Translations under genes and position numbers: made by a program
NCBI GenBank assembly: GCA_036561005.1
Contig: DATBQE010000172.1
Location: 6,252 to 70,251 of the forward strand
Length of the DNA: 64,000 bases
Source of the DNA: PKWO01 sp036561005
GTDB lineage: Bacteria > Pseudomonadota > Gammaproteobacteria > Burkholderiales > Burkholderiaceae_D
Direction of reading: 5' to 3'
Part shown: piece after piece, positions 63,467-64,000 of the stretch
How the letters are laid out: every line of letters starts with the position of its first letter
Position numbering within the stretch: the first letter of the stretch is position 1
Notes under the pieces: generated by a model
The model's database searches: none
What the model saw: only the letters and a program-made list of their open reading frames with translations
Told to the model about the DNA's origin: nothing

Positions 63467-64000
63467 TTACAAATGCCCGCCCTTTTCCTTGATCAAGGGC
63501 CAAGCCTTTCGCAAGTAATAAAACATCGACCAAACCGTTAATAGCGTGGCGATATAAAGCAGGCCGGTACCCCATAGATGGGTATCAATCACATACAAAA
63601 ACTGCTCGTTGAACAAGAGCATCGGGATTGCAATCATTTGCGCCGTGGTTTTGATTTTACCCAGGGAACTGACAGCAACCGACTTCGATGCACCGATTTG
63701 CGCCATCCACTCGCGCAGTGCAGAAATGGCGATTTCGCGACCGATGATGACAAAGGCCAATACGGCATGAACACGATCCAGATGAACCAGAACCAACAAG
63801 GCACCGGTCACCATCAACTTGTCCGCCACCGGGTCCAGGAATGCGCCGAACGCGGAAGTCTGGCTCCAGCGTCGCGCCAGGAAGCCATCGAACCAATCCG
63901 TCACCGCCGCCACGACAAAAACGATAGTCGCCGCCACGCCTTGCTCGTAAGGGGTAAACCAAGGCAGGTAATACACACCTACGACGAGAGGAATCAATGC
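63467..64000 (-). CDS. pgsA: CDP-diacylglycerol-glycerol-3-phosphate 3-phosphatidyltransferase, partial
   Basis: The last 177 or so codons; the start lies beyond the window edge (frame is open to base 64000). The CDP-alcohol phosphatidyltransferase motif is exact: DGFLAR, then G after eight residues, D after three and D after three (FDGFLARRWSQTSAFGAF then LDPVADKL). About five membrane helices follow. It makes phosphatidylglycerolphosphate, the step into phosphatidylglycerol and cardiolipin, in the inner membrane. tRNA-Gly genes follow on the same strand. Confidence 0.94.
   Translation of the reverse strand, partial: ALIPLVVGVYYLPWFTPYEQGVAATIVFVVAAVTDWFDGFLARRWSQTSAFGAFLDPVADKLMVTGALLVLVHLDRVHAVLAFVIIGREIAISALREWMAQIGASKSVAVSSLGKIKTTAQMIAIPMLLFNEQFLYVIDTHLWGTGLLYIATLLTVWSMFYYLRKAWPLIKEKGGHL

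Noticed and set aside
1..64000. CRISPR arrays, prophage, integrons or complete insertion sequences.
   Set aside because: No regularly spaced repeats, no integrase or transposase reading frames and no phage structural genes were seen.

Overview
The window reads as a chromosomal segment of a betaproteobacterium of the order Burkholderiales, most likely the Oxalobacteraceae (Herminiimonas/Janthinobacterium-like). This is inferred from protein styles (long-form PyrB, MetY, AccA, PgsA, LytS/LytTR pair), moderately high GC and dense gene packing on both strands; no marker gene fixes the genus. I see no prophage, integrase, transposase, rRNA operon or CRISPR array.

Layout. 0-6 kb: end of a LysR regulator, a secreted esterase, an HD-GYP phosphodiesterase, and the three-gene AmmeMemoRadiSam cluster (MEMO1-like, AMMECR1-like, radical SAM). 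6-13 kb: a giant AsmA-like DUF748 protein, an MFS-acyltransferase fusion, a renalase-like oxidoreductase and a CBS protein. 13-18 kb: metY, a hydrolase, and a minus-strand pyrB-VOC-PhyH run whose PyrB carries an N-terminal helix-turn-helix-like extension. 18-21 kb: an outer-membrane protein with two LysE exporters, then a 269-bp palindromic element placed 12 bp from a start codon, then DUF4404 and PilZ genes. 21-26 kb: a peptidase-like hydrolase, a NatAB-type ABC transporter and a DUF3455 protein. 26-38 kb: a second PilZ protein, accA, two SDRs, a LysR, a MocR/AhpD divergent pair, a degenerate HD-GYP protein and fumC. 38-44 kb: a frameshifted conserved gene, a carboxymuconolactone decarboxylase-like protein, a LytS/LytTR two-component pair and an IorAB-type molybdenum hydroxylase. 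44-58 kb is the accessory part: secreted and lipoprotein genes, two proteins sharing a DUF4214 module (one joined to a GH16-like domain, one to 11 NHL repeats), a decayed SRAP gene next to a frameshifted gene, and a TetR regulator facing an SDR that has lost its catalytic Tyr and Lys. 58-64 kb: tRNA-Leu, a GT4 glycosyltransferase, a phenylpyruvate-type decarboxylase with a UbiT-like SCP2 protein, tRNA-Cys, two tRNA-Gly and the end of pgsA.

How the genes work together. Most units are short operons of two to four genes. Signalling through c-di-GMP is suggested by one intact HD-GYP, one degenerate HD-GYP and two PilZ proteins, with no diguanylate cyclase here. The least understood coherent unit is the AmmeMemoRadiSam triad. 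The most unusual DNA structure is the palindromic element at 20.5 kb. Three apparent single-base deletions, all at short homopolymers, mark two broken genes; they may be decay or sequencing errors.
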